Origin: Candidatus Eiseniibacteriota bacterium
GTDB taxonomy: Bacteria; Eisenbacteria; RBG-16-71-46
NCBI GenBank assembly: GCA_016178725.1
Contig: JACOSV010000057.1
Span: 1-38,435, forward strand
DNA length: 38,435 bases
Reading direction: 5' to 3'
A program made the position numbers and the translations under genes. Numbering within the stretch: position 1 is the stretch's first letter; each line of letters begins with the position of its first letter. The notes under the pieces were generated by a model. The model was given only the letters and a program-made list of their open reading frames with translations. It was not told where the DNA came from and ran no database searches. Shown in pieces: positions 19,763 to 27,913 of this stretch.

Positions 19763-21063
19763 CAGCGACCTCTCATCTTCGGCAGTGCCTCGGCGAGCGT
19801 GCGAGCGTCGACCGCGATCGCGCCGGCGCCGAGCGCCGTATGCGCGAGCGGGATCGGGTTGCAGCCGCCGGTGCGGCCGAGCGACGAGCGCACGATCGGC
19901 GCGCTGCAATTGCGGCACACGATCGAGCTGCCCTGCTCGTAGTAGCCTTTGTCGCCGCAGATCTCGCACGCGTCGAGGCAGGTCTTCACGTCGTCGCCGA
20001 CCTTGACCGCGAAGAACCGCACCGTGCCGCCCGGCACCGGCGTCTCGTAGAAGTGGAGCCGGCCGTCGCCGAGCGGCGCCAAGTCGAGCGTCACGCGGCC
20101 GTCGCTCGGCGCGAGCGCCGTCGCCGGCGCCTTCTCGGGCGTCTTCGACTCGATCGCGAACGCGGTCGCCAGCAGCCCGACCACCGCGAGCCCGATCACG
20201 CCGCTCACGCGCCGGCGCGTGCTTTCGCGCTGTGCCGCGGCGCGCGCGAGCCGCGCCTCGGGTCCGCTCGCCGCCGGATCGGCCGCGGGCGCCGGAGACT
20301 TGGCGCCGAGCAGCAGCCAGCCGGCGACCATGGCGATCGTGAGCGTGAAGAGCAGCAGGTCGCTGCGCACCAGCGGGCCGACGATCGCCATCTCGGCGCG
20401 GCTCGCGGGCAGGACCTGCGCCTCGGAGAGCTCGTGGAGCCCGGCGATCAGGAGCTGGATCGCGAGCAGCGTCAGCACCGCGCTCGTCAGCGTGAAGAAC
20501 GGCTTGAGCGGCACGCGCACGCTGCCGCGCACGAACAGGACGCCGAAGCCGATCGCGAGCGCGAGGCCGATGATCGCGCCGAGCCACAGCGCGAGGCCCT
20601 CGCTGTTGAAGCGCGCCGCCGAGAGGAAGATCGCGGTCTCGGTGCCCTCGCGGAACACCATCGCGAACGCGAAGAAGAACACACTGGCCGCGCCGGCCCC
20701 GGCGGCCGCCGTGCCGTCACCGCCCGCGACGGTGCCGCGGTCCAAGTCGTTCACGCGGCGGCCGAGGCCCGACTCGATCGCCTCGCGCATGCGCGGCGCC
20801 GCGCGCCACATCCAGAAGACGAGCGTCGCGACCAGCACGGCGCCCACGAGCTCGGCGATCCCTTCGGCGACGTCCTGGTTCCAGACGATGCGCGTCGCGA
20901 GCACCGCGATGCCGATCGAGGCCGCGACCGCGGCCGCCGTGCCCGCGTAGAGCGCGCCGGCCAGCCGCTCGCGGCCGCGCCGGCGCAGGAACGCGAGCGC
21001 GATCGCGAGGACCAGAGCGGCCTCGACGCCTTCGCGCAGCGTGATGACGATCGCCTCGAACAT
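19762..21063 (-). CDS. FTR1-type iron permease fused to DUF2318 domain
   Basis: A 433-residue membrane protein. Residues 1-255 are an FTR1/EfeU-type permease with both REXXE iron-binding motifs intact: REGVE at 10-14 and REGTE at 138-142. After a linker and a further helix (about 285-303) comes a DUF2318 domain, with the cysteine pattern C362, C366, C369 (TCLDACEICG), C383, C386 (VCRNC) and C401 (GGCNPIPL). In Campylobacter-like systems the FTR1-like and DUF2318 proteins are separate and work with P19; here they are one chain and no P19 gene is visible. The ATG at 21063 lies 8 nt after the ArsR stop without a clear Shine-Dalgarno. Iron specificity is from family knowledge. Confidence 0.93.
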   Translation of the reverse strand: MFEAIVITLREGVEAALVLAIALAFLRRRGRERLAGALYAGTAAAVAASIGIAVLATRIVWNQDVAEGIAELVGAVLVATLVFWMWRAAPRMREAIESGLGRRVNDLDRGTVAGGDGTAAAGAGAASVFFFAFAMVFREGTETAIFLSAARFNSEGLALWLGAIIGLALAIGFGVLFVRGSVRVPLKPFFTLTSAVLTLLAIQLLIAGLHELSEAQVLPASRAEMAIVGPLVRSDLLLFTLTIAMVAGWLLLGAKSPAPAADPAASGPEARLARAAAQRESTRRRVSGVIGLAVVGLLATAFAIESKTPEKAPATALAPSDGRVTLDLAPLGDGRLHFYETPVPGGTVRFFAVKVGDDVKTCLDACEICGDKGYYEQGSSIVCRNCSAPIVRSSLGRTGGCNPIPLAHTALGAGAIAVDARTLAEALPKMRGR

Positions 21064-21071
21064 GGGAGGGA

Positions 21072-21458
21072 CTAGACCGACTGCTCGGCGTCGGGCTCGA
21101 GCACGTCCTTCCACGCGTTGCACGAGCGCGGCGAGCAGAAGCCGAACGCGCGCTCGTTGAGCGCGTAGCGCTGGCTCTTGCCTTCGCGCCGCACGCGCAC
21201 GATCTCGAGGTCGCGCAGGATGCGCAGCTGGTGCGAGGTCGCCGAGAGCGACGCGCCGAGCGCCTCGGCCAGCTCGCCGACGCACAGGTCCTCGATCGAG
21301 AGCGCGAAGACCAGCCGGCTGCGCGTCGGATCACCGAGCGCCTTGAACGTGCGCGCGAGCCGCTCGACGCGCGCGCGGTCCTCGAGCATGCGCTTGACGC
21401 GCGCGGCGCGGGTGAGGGGCGGATGGGGGCGGGTCGGGCGGCGGGTGCTGATGGGCAT
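21072..21458 (-). CDS. ArsR/SmtB-family transcriptional regulator
   Basis: A 128-residue winged-helix repressor heading the iron operon. The domain spans about residues 25-110: FKALGDPTRSRLVFALS, then DLCVGELAEALGAS, the recognition helix SATSHQLRILRDLEIV and wing VRREGKSQRY. DLCVGELA resembles the SmtB/ArsR alpha-3 segment with one Cys, and the C-terminus adds FCSPRSCNAW, so thiolate metal sensing is possible. The ATG at 21458 is chosen because GGAG lies about 6-7 nt upstream and because a start at 21506 would place the apparent operator inside the coding region. The divergent neighbour is the GWxTD-like gene. Which metal it senses is unknown. Confidence 0.87.
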   Translation of the reverse strand: MPISTRRPTRPHPPLTRAARVKRMLEDRARVERLARTFKALGDPTRSRLVFALSIEDLCVGELAEALGASLSATSHQLRILRDLEIVRVRREGKSQRYALNERAFGFCSPRSCNAWKDVLEPDAEQSV

Positions 21459-21471
21459 CGGGTCTCCGGAA

Positions 21472-21493
21472 TGAACAGTTGAGTAATCGTTCA
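21472..21493. promoter_or_regulatory. Candidate ArsR/SmtB operator
   Basis: TGAAC, 12 nt, GTTCA: a 22-nt imperfect inverted repeat just upstream of the ArsR gene. The TGAACAGTT half closely resembles the half-sites of known SmtB-type operators. It lies in the 102-nt divergent region between the regulator and the GWxTD-like gene, so it may affect both. A further GTTC occurs at 21497-21500. Confidence 0.55.
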
Positions 21494-21547
21494 CATGTTC
21501 GCGCATCTTGTGCGACGGTGCCGTGCGCCGTCAAGCCGGGTGCGTGC

Positions 21548-21553
21548 GATACT
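21548..21553 (+). promoter_or_regulatory. -10 element of the GWxTD-like gene
   Basis: GATACT ends 6 nt before the GTG at 21560, again a near-leaderless arrangement. No convincing -35 hexamer lies 16-18 nt upstream, so this call rests on the recurring position seen at other genes. Confidence 0.35.
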
Positions 21554-21559
21554 CGCCCC

Positions 21560-23497
21560 GTGCCTCGTGGACGTGCTCGCGCGCTCACCGCCTTCCTGGT
21601 CCCGCTCCTCGCGGCTGCGGCGCTCCGCCCGCCATGGGCGCACGCCGATGCCGCCTCGGACGCAGCCGCGCTCTACACGCGCGGCCTCGCATACGACGCC
21701 CGCGGCAGCATCGAGGCGCGGCGCATGGCGATGCAGTGCCTTGAGCGGGCGACGCTGCTCCAGCCCGACCAGGCCGAGTACCAGCTCGCCCTCGGGCGCG
21801 TCTACTACCGGATGGGATTCCTCCGTCAGGCGCGCGGGCGCTTCCAGAGGGTCGAGCGGCTCGACCCGCAGAGCACCGAGGCGCGCATGGGTCTCGGCGC
21901 CGTGTGGCGCCGCGATTATATGAAGTACATCGACAGGACCTCGCTGGCTCGCGCGGTGGACGACTACTCGGCCGCGGCGCGGCTCGATCCCGGCCGCGTG
22001 GACGCGTGGCTGGCGCTGGTGCCGCTGCTGGTCGAGCAGAAGGACCTGCGCGCGGCAAGCGCGGCAGCCGCGCGGGGGCTCGAGGCCGACGCCGCGCGTC
22101 CCGAGGCGATGCTGGCGGTCGCGTACACGTCGTTTCGCCTTGGGGCTGTCGCGCGCGCCGAGAGCTGCTTCAGGTCGGCGATCCCGCGGTTGCCGCAGCT
22201 GGCGCGCGAGCGCTTCGACGACATCGCGCCGGTCGCGAGCGAGGCGGACACCGCGGCGTTGCGCCGCCTGCCGCCCGCGGCACGGCCCGAGTTCATCCGC
22301 CGCTTCTGGCGCGAGCACGATCCCGATCTCGCGTCGCCCGAGAACGAGGCGCAGCTCGAGTACTGGGCGCGCGTCGCGCAGGCGTTCTTCCTGTTCTTCG
22401 ACGCGAAGCGGCGCGAGTGGGACGAGCGCGGCGAGGTCTACGTGCGCTACGGCCCGCCCGAGGCCGTGGACTACAACCCGGTCGGCGTGCCGGGAGAGAT
22501 GACGTTTGGCACCGGATCCGGCTATCCGCTCAACACGCTGGTCTGGTCGTACCCCAGCCTCGGGATGAGCGTGCAGCTGCAAGACCGTCTGCTCTCCGAG
22601 TACTACCTGCTGCCCATGAGCCTCGAGCGCGACATGGATCCGCTGCCCGATCCCGCGGCGGTCGCGGCGCGCGGTGATCTGCTCGCCGCGCCGTCGGGCC
22701 GCGCCGTGTTCCCGATGCTGCCGCCCGGGACGCGGCCGCTGCCGGTGGACGGCATCCTCGCGCGCTTCGGCGGCGAGCGCGGCCCGCGGCTCTTCGGCCA
22801 GGTGACGGCGAGTGCGCTGCCCGACGATTCGCTGCACGTGGACTGGGTCGTGCTCGACACCACGATGAGCGAGGTCGCGCGCGCCGCCCGCGCCGCGAGC
22901 GTCTCGGCCTGCGATCCCGCCGCGATGCGCGCCGCCGACTTCGCGGCGGAGCTGCCGCCGGGGCGCTACATCGTCGGCATGACGGTGCGCGACGGCCGCG
23001 GCGGGCGCGGCGTGTTCCGCAGCACGACGCGCATCGCCGCCGCGCCGGCGGCGTTGAGCGTGAGCGATCCGATGGTGCTGTGCGGGCGTCCCGAGGTGAC
23101 CGGCTCGGCGAGCGCGTCACCCGCGGTGCGTCTCGAGGCCAATCCCGGCGCGGTGATCACGGCGAACGAGCCGCTCGGCGTCTACTTCGAGATGTACGGC
23201 CTCGCGCCCGACGCCTCCGGCACGGCGCGGTTCGAATACCAGTGCACCGTCGCGTCGGCCGAGAAGGATTCGCGCTTCTGGCTGCAGCGGCTGCTCGATC
23301 CCAGGCCGCGGCTTCCCGACATCTCGGCGAGCCGCCGCGACGAGCAGCCGGGGACGCTGCGGCGGCAGTTCGTTTCGGTGCCGATCGGCGAGCTCAAGAA
23401 CGGGCGCTACCGGCTCGAGATCAAGGTGCGCGATCTCAACGCGGACACCGAGGCGGCGACGAGCATCGAGTTCGTGAAGCACGTCGCGGGGAGTTAG
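21560..23497 (+). CDS. TPR protein with GWxTD-like domain
   Basis: A 645-residue exported protein. The GTG at 21560 gives a clean signal peptide (PRGRARALTAFLVPLLAAAA, cleavage near WAHA). TPR-like helices fill about residues 30-240 (e.g. YQLALGRVYYRMGFLRQARG). Residues about 244-306 match the GWxTD domain family, FIRRFWREHDPDLASPENEA through GEVYVRYGPPEAVDY, although the namesake GWxTD reads REWDERG. The C-terminal half is beta-rich and not recognised. GWxTD proteins are common in FCB-group and related bacteria, with no settled function. It is divergent from the iron operon and followed by an intergenic region with two palindromes. Confidence 0.85.
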   Translation: MPRGRARALTAFLVPLLAAAALRPPWAHADAASDAAALYTRGLAYDARGSIEARRMAMQCLERATLLQPDQAEYQLALGRVYYRMGFLRQARGRFQRVERLDPQSTEARMGLGAVWRRDYMKYIDRTSLARAVDDYSAAARLDPGRVDAWLALVPLLVEQKDLRAASAAAARGLEADAARPEAMLAVAYTSFRLGAVARAESCFRSAIPRLPQLARERFDDIAPVASEADTAALRRLPPAARPEFIRRFWREHDPDLASPENEAQLEYWARVAQAFFLFFDAKRREWDERGEVYVRYGPPEAVDYNPVGVPGEMTFGTGSGYPLNTLVWSYPSLGMSVQLQDRLLSEYYLLPMSLERDMDPLPDPAAVAARGDLLAAPSGRAVFPMLPPGTRPLPVDGILARFGGERGPRLFGQVTASALPDDSLHVDWVVLDTTMSEVARAARAASVSACDPAAMRAADFAAELPPGRYIVGMTVRDGRGGRGVFRSTTRIAAAPAALSVSDPMVLCGRPEVTGSASASPAVRLEANPGAVITANEPLGVYFEMYGLAPDASGTARFEYQCTVASAEKDSRFWLQRLLDPRPRLPDISASRRDEQPGTLRRQFVSVPIGELKNGRYRLEIKVRDLNADTEAATSIEFVKHVAGS

Positions 23498-23543
23498 CCG
23501 GGCGCCGCCGGTTGGGTCGCGGCGAGCCGCGCTTCATTTCTGT

Positions 23544-23565
23544 CAACTCTCCTTGAGGAGAGTTG
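23544..23565. repeat. 22-nt palindrome, copy 1
   Basis: CAACTCTCCT, two central bases TG, AGGAGAGTTG: 10-bp perfect arms, 46 nt after the GWxTD gene stop. It shares length and pattern with copies at 23613 and 38009. As RNA it would be a hairpin, but no T tract follows. Confidence 0.7.
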
Positions 23566-23612
23566 GTCGAACACCGGTGCGGCCGGGTCTTCGGTCGCCG
23601 GAGGAGGCGCAT

Positions 23613-23634
23613 CAACTTTCCCCGGGGAAAGTTG
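23613..23634. repeat. 22-nt palindrome, copy 2
   Basis: CAACTTTCCCC followed by GGGGAAAGTTG: a perfect 22-nt palindrome in the same intergenic region as copy 1, upstream of the response-regulator promoter. The region 23498-23709 contains no gene; it holds these two palindromes, the promoter, and a repeated CGCTTCATT at about 23530 and 23672. Confidence 0.75.
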
Positions 23635-23674
23635 GCCGGCGGGGCCGAGGGCGGAGTCGCGGGGATCGGCGCGC

Positions 23675-23703
23675 TTCATTCTCACCGCCGCCCTGCCGAT
23701 AAC
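23675..23703 (+). promoter_or_regulatory. Promoter of the response-regulator gene (near-leaderless)
   Basis: TTCATT (23675-23680), 17-nt spacer, GATAAC (23698-23703), then 6 nt to the ATG at 23710. Confidence 0.45.
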
Positions 23704-23709
23704 CGGCAC

Positions 23710-24105
23710 ATGACCCACACGCCGCCGCTGATCCTGATCGTGGAGGATGTGCCGACGATCCTCACTGCGCTCCGCATGCGCCTCGAGGCCGAGGGCTTCA
23801 CGGTCGCCGAGGCGAGGGATGGCGTCGAGGCGATCGATCGCGCGCGCGAGCGCCATCCCGACCTCATCGTGCTCGACCTGATGCTGCCGCGGCTCTCGGG
23901 CGAGCGCGTGTGCGAGGTGCTGCGCGGCGATCCGCAGCTCCGCGGCGTGCCGATCGTCGTCTTGAGCGCTCGCGTCGGCGAGTCGGAACGCCTGCGCGCG
24001 TTCGCGGCCGGGGCCGACGCGTTCCTCTCCAAGCCCTACGACGTCGCCCAGCTCATGGGTGAGATCCGCGCCCGGCTCGGCGCGACGAAGGGTCACGCGG
24101 CCTAA
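23710..24105 (+). CDS. Single-domain response regulator (CheY-like receiver)
   Basis: A 131-residue stand-alone receiver domain. The acidic pair is E12-D13 (LIVEDVPTI), the phosphoacceptor is D56 (LIVLDLMLP), the switch residue is S86 (VVLSARVG) and the conserved Lys is K108 (LSKPYD). There is no output domain, and no histidine kinase is encoded in the window, so its partner is elsewhere. The ATG at 23710 sits 6 nt after a -10 element; extending the frame upstream would read through the palindromic intergenic DNA. It converges on the inositol-monophosphatase gene with a 3-nt gap between stops. Confidence 0.92.
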   Translation: MTHTPPLILIVEDVPTILTALRMRLEAEGFTVAEARDGVEAIDRARERHPDLIVLDLMLPRLSGERVCEVLRGDPQLRGVPIVVLSARVGESERLRAFAAGADAFLSKPYDVAQLMGEIRARLGATKGHAA

Positions 24106-24108
24106 CGC

Positions 24109-24936
24109 CTACGTCCCCACGCGCGCCGCGGCGAGCACCGCGCGCATCTCGTCGTGGATCTTCCCGTTGCTCGCGAGGATCTGTCGCTCGTCGAGCACGA
24201 ACGGCCCACCCGCGTAGTCGCTGACCACGCCACCCGCTTCGCGCACGATCAGCACGCCCGCCGCCATGTCCCACGGCGCGAGATGGCCCTCCCAGAATCC
24301 GTCGAAACGCCCGCACGCGAGGTAGCAGAGATTGAGCGCCGCCGAGCCGTCGCGGCGGATACCCTGCGCGCGCATCAGGAACGAATGGAAGAGCGGCAGG
24401 CTGCGCTCGGGATGCTCGCGCACGTCGTATGGAAACCCGGTGACGAGCAGCGCGTCCTCGACCCTCGCGATGTCCGAGACGTGGATCGGCCGGTCGCCGA
24501 GCGTGGCGCCGCCGCCCGCGTGGGCGGCGAACATCTCGTCGCGCACCGGATCGAAGATCGCGCCGGCCGCGAGCCGGCCTTCGATCTCGGCGGCGATCGA
24601 CACGCAGAAGAAGGGATAATTGTGCGCGAAGTTGGTGGTGCCATCGAGCGGATCGACGAGCCAGCGCACCGGCGCGGCGACGGCGCCGGACGCGCCGCCG
24701 CGTGACACGCCCGACTCCTCGGCGAGCACCGCGTGGCCCGGGAAGCGCCGCGCGATCGCGTCCAGCAGCAGGCGCTCCGAGCGGCGGTCGTACTCGGTGA
24801 CGAGATCGATCCGGCCCTTGCGCTCGGGATGGTGCGCGCGGCCGTAGCCCTCGCGCAGGATCGCGCCCGCCTCGCGCGCCATCTCGACCGCCGCGGCGCG
24901 CAGCGCCGCGGGCTCGGGCGTGGCGGCGCCGCTCAC
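24109..24936 (-). CDS. Inositol monophosphatase-family phosphatase
   Basis: A 275-residue Mg2+-dependent sugar/inositol phosphatase (SuhB/CysQ superfamily), probably cytoplasmic. The metal-site motifs are all present: VLAEESG, WLVDPLDGTTNFAHNYPFF and APWDMAAGVLIVREAGG. Length is typical. Family members hydrolyse inositol-1-phosphate, histidinol phosphate, PAP or fructose-1,6-bisphosphate; the exact substrate cannot be read from this sequence. The GTG at 24936 follows the helicase stop by 7 nt, making it the third gene of the M24 peptidase/helicase/phosphatase run. Confidence 0.93.
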   Translation of the reverse strand: MSGAATPEPAALRAAAVEMAREAGAILREGYGRAHHPERKGRIDLVTEYDRRSERLLLDAIARRFPGHAVLAEESGVSRGGASGAVAAPVRWLVDPLDGTTNFAHNYPFFCVSIAAEIEGRLAAGAIFDPVRDEMFAAHAGGGATLGDRPIHVSDIARVEDALLVTGFPYDVREHPERSLPLFHSFLMRAQGIRRDGSAALNLCYLACGRFDGFWEGHLAPWDMAAGVLIVREAGGVVSDYAGGPFVLDERQILASNGKIHDEMRAVLAAARVGT

Positions 24937-24943
24937 GCGGCCG

Positions 24944-27913
24944 TCACGCGACGCCGCGCGCCGCGCTGTGGACGCAGAACCGCGCGTACGGGCAGTCGCC
25001 GCACTTGCGCTGATCGGGCGCGGGGTGGAAGTCGGCGTCGCGGATGCCGGTGGCCGCGGTGCGCACGCGCGCCCGCGCGCGTGCGAGGTGCTCGCCCGTC
25101 ACGCGCGCCTCGCCGACGACGCCCGAATCCATGTAGTGGAGCTGGACGCGGGCCGGCGCCGCCTGCCGCGTCTCGGCGTAGGCCAGCGCGTAGAGGCCGA
25201 GCTGTCCGTCCTTCACGCTCTTCTCGGCGCGTTCGGCCGCCTTCTCGCGGTCGTCGACGTCCGACGTCTTGTAGTCGACGAGGACGATCTCGCCGTTCAC
25301 CTCGTCGATGCGGTCCCAGCGGCCCACCACGACGTCGTTGCCGATCCGGAACTTGAACTCCATCTCGCTCGCGAGCGGCACGCGGCCCGAGGCGGTCTCG
25401 CGCTCGACGAACCGGCGCAGCGCCTCCCTGCCCTCGGCGAGGCGCCGCTCCTCGTGCTCGCGCGAGAAGAAGCCTTCGCTCGACCACGCGCTCTCGAACG
25501 CGCCCTGCACGTCCTCGACCGTGACCGGGTGGCCGTGCAGCCGGTGCTGCAGGAAAACGCGCACCGCGTGGTGCATCGCGATGCCGAACATGAAGCGCGG
25601 GTCGGTCGCCAGCGGCACCTGGACGACGTGCGCGAAGCGGTACTTGAGCGGACAGGTGAGCCAGTCGTCGATCTGGTTGTGCGAGAGCTGAAGCGTGCGG
25701 TCGGCCGGCACCGGCCCGGCCGGCGCGGCGGGCGTCTGCGCCGCCGGCGCGTGGCGCGCGATCGATTCGAGCGTGGTGCCGAGCCGGCGCGACTTGGGCG
25801 GGCTCGGCAGGTCGAGCGCGTCGATCACGAACCGGCTCGGCTTCGCCTTGCGGCTCCAGCCGTAGTCGTCGGCGTGCGTCAGCACGAGCCGGTCGCGCGC
25901 ACGTGTCATCGCCACGTAGAAGAGCCGCCGCTCCTCGCGTTCCTGCTCGAGCCGGGGATCGCCGCCGTGGCGCAGCTCGATCGGCAGCTCGAGCGCATCG
26001 TTGCGCGCCCACTGCGGAAAGCGGCCGTCGGCGAGCTGCACCATGTAAACCACCGGGAACTCGAGTCCCTTCGCGTTGTGCGCGGTGAGGAGCTGGACCG
26101 CCTCTTCGTCCATGTCCACCACCGCCGCCTGCGGATCGTCGCCGGCCTCGATCAGCAGGTCGAGGTGCGCGATGAAGAACGGCACGCGGTCGGTCTTGAG
26201 CAGCGGGCCGACGCGCTTCACGATCCCGAACAGCCGGTTCAAGTTCTGCACCTGCTCGATCGACTCCGCCGTGTCCTCGCGCGCGAGCCGCGCCAGCAGG
26301 CCGCTGTCGCTCACGAACTCGAACAGCACCTCGGAGGTCGGCCGCCGCGTGGCGCTCGCGGCGAGCCGCACGTGGAGATCGATGAAGCGCCGGATGCCTT
26401 CGCGGCTACGCTCGCCGAGCGCGAAGCCGGCGTCGCCCGCGGCGAGCGAGGCCGTCTCGAGCAGCCCGCGGTTGCGCCGCGCCGCCTGCGCCGAGACGCG
26501 CGCGAGATCCACCGGATCGATCTCGAACAGCGGATCGCCGAGCAGGCCGAACGCCGACGCGCCGTCGTCGGGGTCGGCGACCGTGCGCAGCACGTTGAGG
26601 CACAGCGTGACTTCGGGCCGGCGGTAGAGCCCCTTCTGGTTCGCGCGCTGGAAGCGGACGCCGCGGCGCTGCAGCGCCAGCGCCACCGGATCGAGGTGGG
26701 CGTGCGTGCGCGCCAGCACGGCGATGTCGCGCGGCGAGCGCCCGCCGCGGTCGAGCACCGATTCGATGTCGCCCGCGACCGCCTCGGCCTCGTCGCTCAT
26801 GCCTTCGAACGGCCAGTGCTCGACCGCGCCCTCGATGTCGCGGTCGGCGACCAGCCGCTTGTCGAAGCGCACCGGATCGCGGGCTTCGAGCCGGTCGGGG
26901 TCGTTGAACTTCACCATCCGGTGCGCGAGATCGAGGATGCGCCGGCCCGAGCGATAGTTGCGTCGCAACAGCACCGTCGCCGCGCCCGGGAACGCGTCGA
27001 GGAAGCCGAGCAGATTCTCCACCTTGGCGCCGCGGAAGCGATAGATGCTCTGATCGTCGTCGCCCACGACCGTGAGGTTCGGCCGGTCGCCGGCGAGCAG
27101 CTTCACCAGCTCGAACTGCACGTGGTTCGTGTCCTGGAACTCGTCGACCAGGATCCAGCGGTACGTGTCCTGATACTGACGCCGAATGTGCGCGCGCTCG
27201 CGCAGCAGGCGCAGCGCGAGGCTGATCTGCGAGCCGAAGTCGACGCGGCCGCTCTCGAGCAGCAGCTTCTGATACGCCGCGTACGCGCGCGCCTTCTCAC
27301 GTTCGGCCTCGGCGCGGTCGCGCCGCTCGGGATCGTCGCCGGCTTCGGCGGCGAGCCCCTCGGCGAACGCCTGATAATCCTCGGGCGACACGTCCTCGTC
27401 GCGCGCACGGTCGAACACGGTGAGCAGCGCACCGAGATGCGTGTCCGGCGCGCCGAGCGGCAGGTAGCGGGAGAGGCCGAGCTCGAACACGCGCTCGCGC
27501 AGGAACACCAGCATGTCGGCGCGCGTGCCGACCTGGAGCTGCGACGTGAGCCCGAGCTCGATCGCGTGGTCGCGCATCAGCCGGTCGCCGAAGGCGTGGA
27601 ACGTCGCGATCGTCGCACCGACCATGCCGTAGGGCACAAGCACGTCGACGCGCGACTCCATCTCGGCCGCGGCCTTGTCGGTGAACGTGAGCGCGAGGAT
27701 CTCTTCGGGGCGCGCGCGCTTGGTCGCGATGAGCCAGGCGATGCGCCGCGTGATGACCGCGGTCTTGCCGGTGCCGGCGCCCGCGACGATCAGCAGCGGG
27801 CCCTCGCCGTGCGTGACGGCGGCGGTCTGCTCGTCGTTGAGGCCGCCGAGGATGTGGGTGTCGCCGCCGAGGAGCGACTGCTGCTCGCCCGCGGCGGAGG
27901 CCGCGGTGCTCAT
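24944..27913 (-). CDS. UvrD-family helicase with C-terminal Fe-S RecB-type nuclease domain
   Basis: A 989-residue superfamily-1 DNA helicase-nuclease. Q-motif LNDEQTAAV (25-33), Walker A AGAGTGKT (44-51), Walker B WILVDEFQDTN (253-263), motif III GDDDQSIYRFRGA (284-296), and downstream the LLTAHNAKGLEFPVVY and RRLFYVAMTRARDRL motifs. The C-terminal PD-(D/E)XK domain has the catalytic-type VLVDYKTSD and a four-cysteine pattern, one Cys in WLTCPLKYRF plus C971-x2-C974-x5-C980, as in AddB/AdnA Fe-S nucleases. It probably works in break resection or repair. The partner nuclease-helicase subunit is not in the window, so it may act alone. The ATG overlaps the M24 peptidase stop by 4 nt. Confidence 0.94.
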   Translation of the reverse strand: MSTAASAAGEQQSLLGGDTHILGGLNDEQTAAVTHGEGPLLIVAGAGTGKTAVITRRIAWLIATKRARPEEILALTFTDKAAAEMESRVDVLVPYGMVGATIATFHAFGDRLMRDHAIELGLTSQLQVGTRADMLVFLRERVFELGLSRYLPLGAPDTHLGALLTVFDRARDEDVSPEDYQAFAEGLAAEAGDDPERRDRAEAEREKARAYAAYQKLLLESGRVDFGSQISLALRLLRERAHIRRQYQDTYRWILVDEFQDTNHVQFELVKLLAGDRPNLTVVGDDDQSIYRFRGAKVENLLGFLDAFPGAATVLLRRNYRSGRRILDLAHRMVKFNDPDRLEARDPVRFDKRLVADRDIEGAVEHWPFEGMSDEAEAVAGDIESVLDRGGRSPRDIAVLARTHAHLDPVALALQRRGVRFQRANQKGLYRRPEVTLCLNVLRTVADPDDGASAFGLLGDPLFEIDPVDLARVSAQAARRNRGLLETASLAAGDAGFALGERSREGIRRFIDLHVRLAASATRRPTSEVLFEFVSDSGLLARLAREDTAESIEQVQNLNRLFGIVKRVGPLLKTDRVPFFIAHLDLLIEAGDDPQAAVVDMDEEAVQLLTAHNAKGLEFPVVYMVQLADGRFPQWARNDALELPIELRHGGDPRLEQEREERRLFYVAMTRARDRLVLTHADDYGWSRKAKPSRFVIDALDLPSPPKSRRLGTTLESIARHAPAAQTPAAPAGPVPADRTLQLSHNQIDDWLTCPLKYRFAHVVQVPLATDPRFMFGIAMHHAVRVFLQHRLHGHPVTVEDVQGAFESAWSSEGFFSREHEERRLAEGREALRRFVERETASGRVPLASEMEFKFRIGNDVVVGRWDRIDEVNGEIVLVDYKTSDVDDREKAAERAEKSVKDGQLGLYALAYAETRQAAPARVQLHYMDSGVVGEARVTGEHLARARARVRTAATGIRDADFHPAPDQRKCGDCPYARFCVHSAARGVA

